Shown here: piece by piece, positions 5,824 to 5,933 of the stretch
Layout of the letters: the number at the start of each line of letters is the position of its first letter
How positions within the stretch are numbered: the stretch's first letter is position 1
DNA from: Mailhella sp.
GTDB taxonomy: Bacteria; Desulfobacterota; Desulfovibrionia; Desulfovibrionales; Desulfovibrionaceae
DNA: 5,933 bases
Reading direction: 5' to 3'
Assembly (NCBI GenBank): GCA_024404335.1
Contig: JAKSQA010000073.1
Coordinates: 1-5,933 of the forward strand
Notes under the pieces: generated by a model
Database searches by the model: none
The model's input: only the letters and a program-made list of their open reading frames with translations
Told to the model about the DNA's origin: nothing
Position numbers and translations under genes: made by a program

Positions 5824-5841
5824 ATCGGATCAATCGGATCA
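5824..5841. repeat. Tandem 9-bp direct repeat
   Basis: ATCGGATCA occurs twice with no gap (5824-5832 and 5833-5841). It lies 35 bases upstream of the plus-strand -35 box, a usual place for an activator site. Each unit contains the palindrome-like GGATC core. Confidence 0.45.
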
Positions 5842-5854
5842 GGCGGTTCCCTGC

Positions 5855-5869
5855 GGCACGGCCCGTGCC
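5855..5869. repeat. Perfect 15-bp palindrome just upstream of a -35 box, candidate operator
   Basis: GGCACGG-C-CCGTGCC has perfect 7-bp arms around a single central base. It ends seven bases before TTGACA at 5877. The one-base centre fits a DNA-level site for a dimeric regulator better than an RNA hairpin. Confidence 0.45.
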
Positions 5870-5876
5870 CTTCGGT

Positions 5877-5903
5877 TTGACAGACGGGCGCCGGCATCAT
5901 AAG
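5877..5903 (+). promoter_or_regulatory. Candidate promoter for a plus-strand gene beyond the right edge
   Basis: A perfect TTGACA (5877-5882) is followed after 15 bases by CATAAG (5898-5903, four of six to TATAAT). The spacer is short and the -10 box weak, typical of an activator-dependent promoter if it is real. The strong ribosome binding site about 20 bases downstream supports it. Confidence 0.4.
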
Positions 5904-5914
5904 CATGGGCATGC
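5903..5914. repeat. 12-bp palindrome in the putative leader
   Basis: GCATG-GG-CATGC has perfect 5-bp arms around a 2-base centre. It lies between the candidate -10 box and the ribosome binding site, where a repressor could act. Confidence 0.3.
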
Positions 5915-5922
5915 CTATGTGC

Positions 5923-5929
5923 AGGAGGT
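5923..5929 (+). promoter_or_regulatory. Strong ribosome binding site for a gene starting beyond the window
   Basis: AGGAGGT is a near-perfect Shine-Dalgarno, and the window ends four bases later at ACGT. A start codon is expected within a few bases past the edge on the plus strand, so that gene would be divergent from the Mop/HAD pair. Confidence 0.55.
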
Positions 5930-5933
5930 ACGT

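Larger units (their letters stand above)
5502..5933. other. Repeat-rich intergenic control region, probably between divergent genes
   Basis: About 430 bases with no believable gene: the open frames here lack ribosome binding sites and have Pro/Arg/Ala-rich low-complexity translations. It holds a minus-strand promoter with a flanking inverted repeat near its left end, a hairpin with a short T tract at 5648-5665, two more perfect hairpins, a tandem 9-bp repeat, a 15-bp palindrome and a plus-strand promoter with a strong ribosome binding site at the right edge. Each is listed separately. Confidence 0.6.

Noticed and set aside
5682..5912. A 76-codon minus-strand frame starting MPMLMM in the right-hand intergenic region
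   Set aside because: There is no Shine-Dalgarno upstream, the body is Pro/Ala/Arg-rich, and it would run across the hairpins and the divergent promoter.

Overview
The window is GC-rich bacterial chromosomal DNA. Five complete genes all lie on the minus strand, the tail of a sixth ends near the left edge on the plus strand, and regulatory signals at the right edge point to a plus-strand gene just outside. No RNA gene, insertion sequence, CRISPR array or phage gene was seen. The mix of a TatD-associated type radical SAM protein, an anaerobe-type pyridoxamine kinase, a membrane Cache-GGDEF protein and a molbindin-like protein suggests an anaerobe, perhaps gut-associated. A Desulfovibrionaceae-like organism is my best guess, but it is an inference from gene content and base composition only.

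Layout. 3-101 (+) is the C-terminal end of a hydrophobic protein, converging on 159-1991 (-), a diguanylate cyclase with an extracytoplasmic Cache sensor. 1992-2371 is a 380-base gene-free stretch with a strong GC hairpin near its right end. 2372-2989 (-) is a small radical SAM protein and 3050-3898 (-) a pyridoxamine/pyridoxal kinase. Their 60-base spacing suggests one transcript from a promoter around 3947-3975. 4137-5048 (-) is a HAD-superfamily phosphohydrolase and 5073-5501 (-) a two-domain Mop/TOBE oxyanion-binding protein. The 24-base gap between these two makes an operon likely.

The most informative non-coding stretch is 5502-5933. It holds a good minus-strand promoter (TTGACA, 16-base spacer, TGTAAT) for the Mop/HAD pair, with a perfect 10-bp inverted repeat whose arms lie on either side of the -35 box. 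Further right are several perfect hairpins and palindromes, a tandem 9-bp repeat, a plus-strand TTGACA promoter and a strong AGGAGGT ribosome binding site four bases from the window end. It therefore looks like a divergently transcribed control region.

How the genes might work together: the Mop protein probably binds molybdate or tungstate in the cytoplasm, and the HAD enzyme is its partner of unknown substrate. The kinase makes the B6 cofactor, and the radical SAM protein of unknown substrate may be co-expressed with it. The cyclase turns an external small-molecule signal into c-di-GMP. No complete pathway is encoded here, and no clearly new system is proven. The best candidates for follow-up are the palindromic Mop/HAD promoter and the repeat-rich region to its right.
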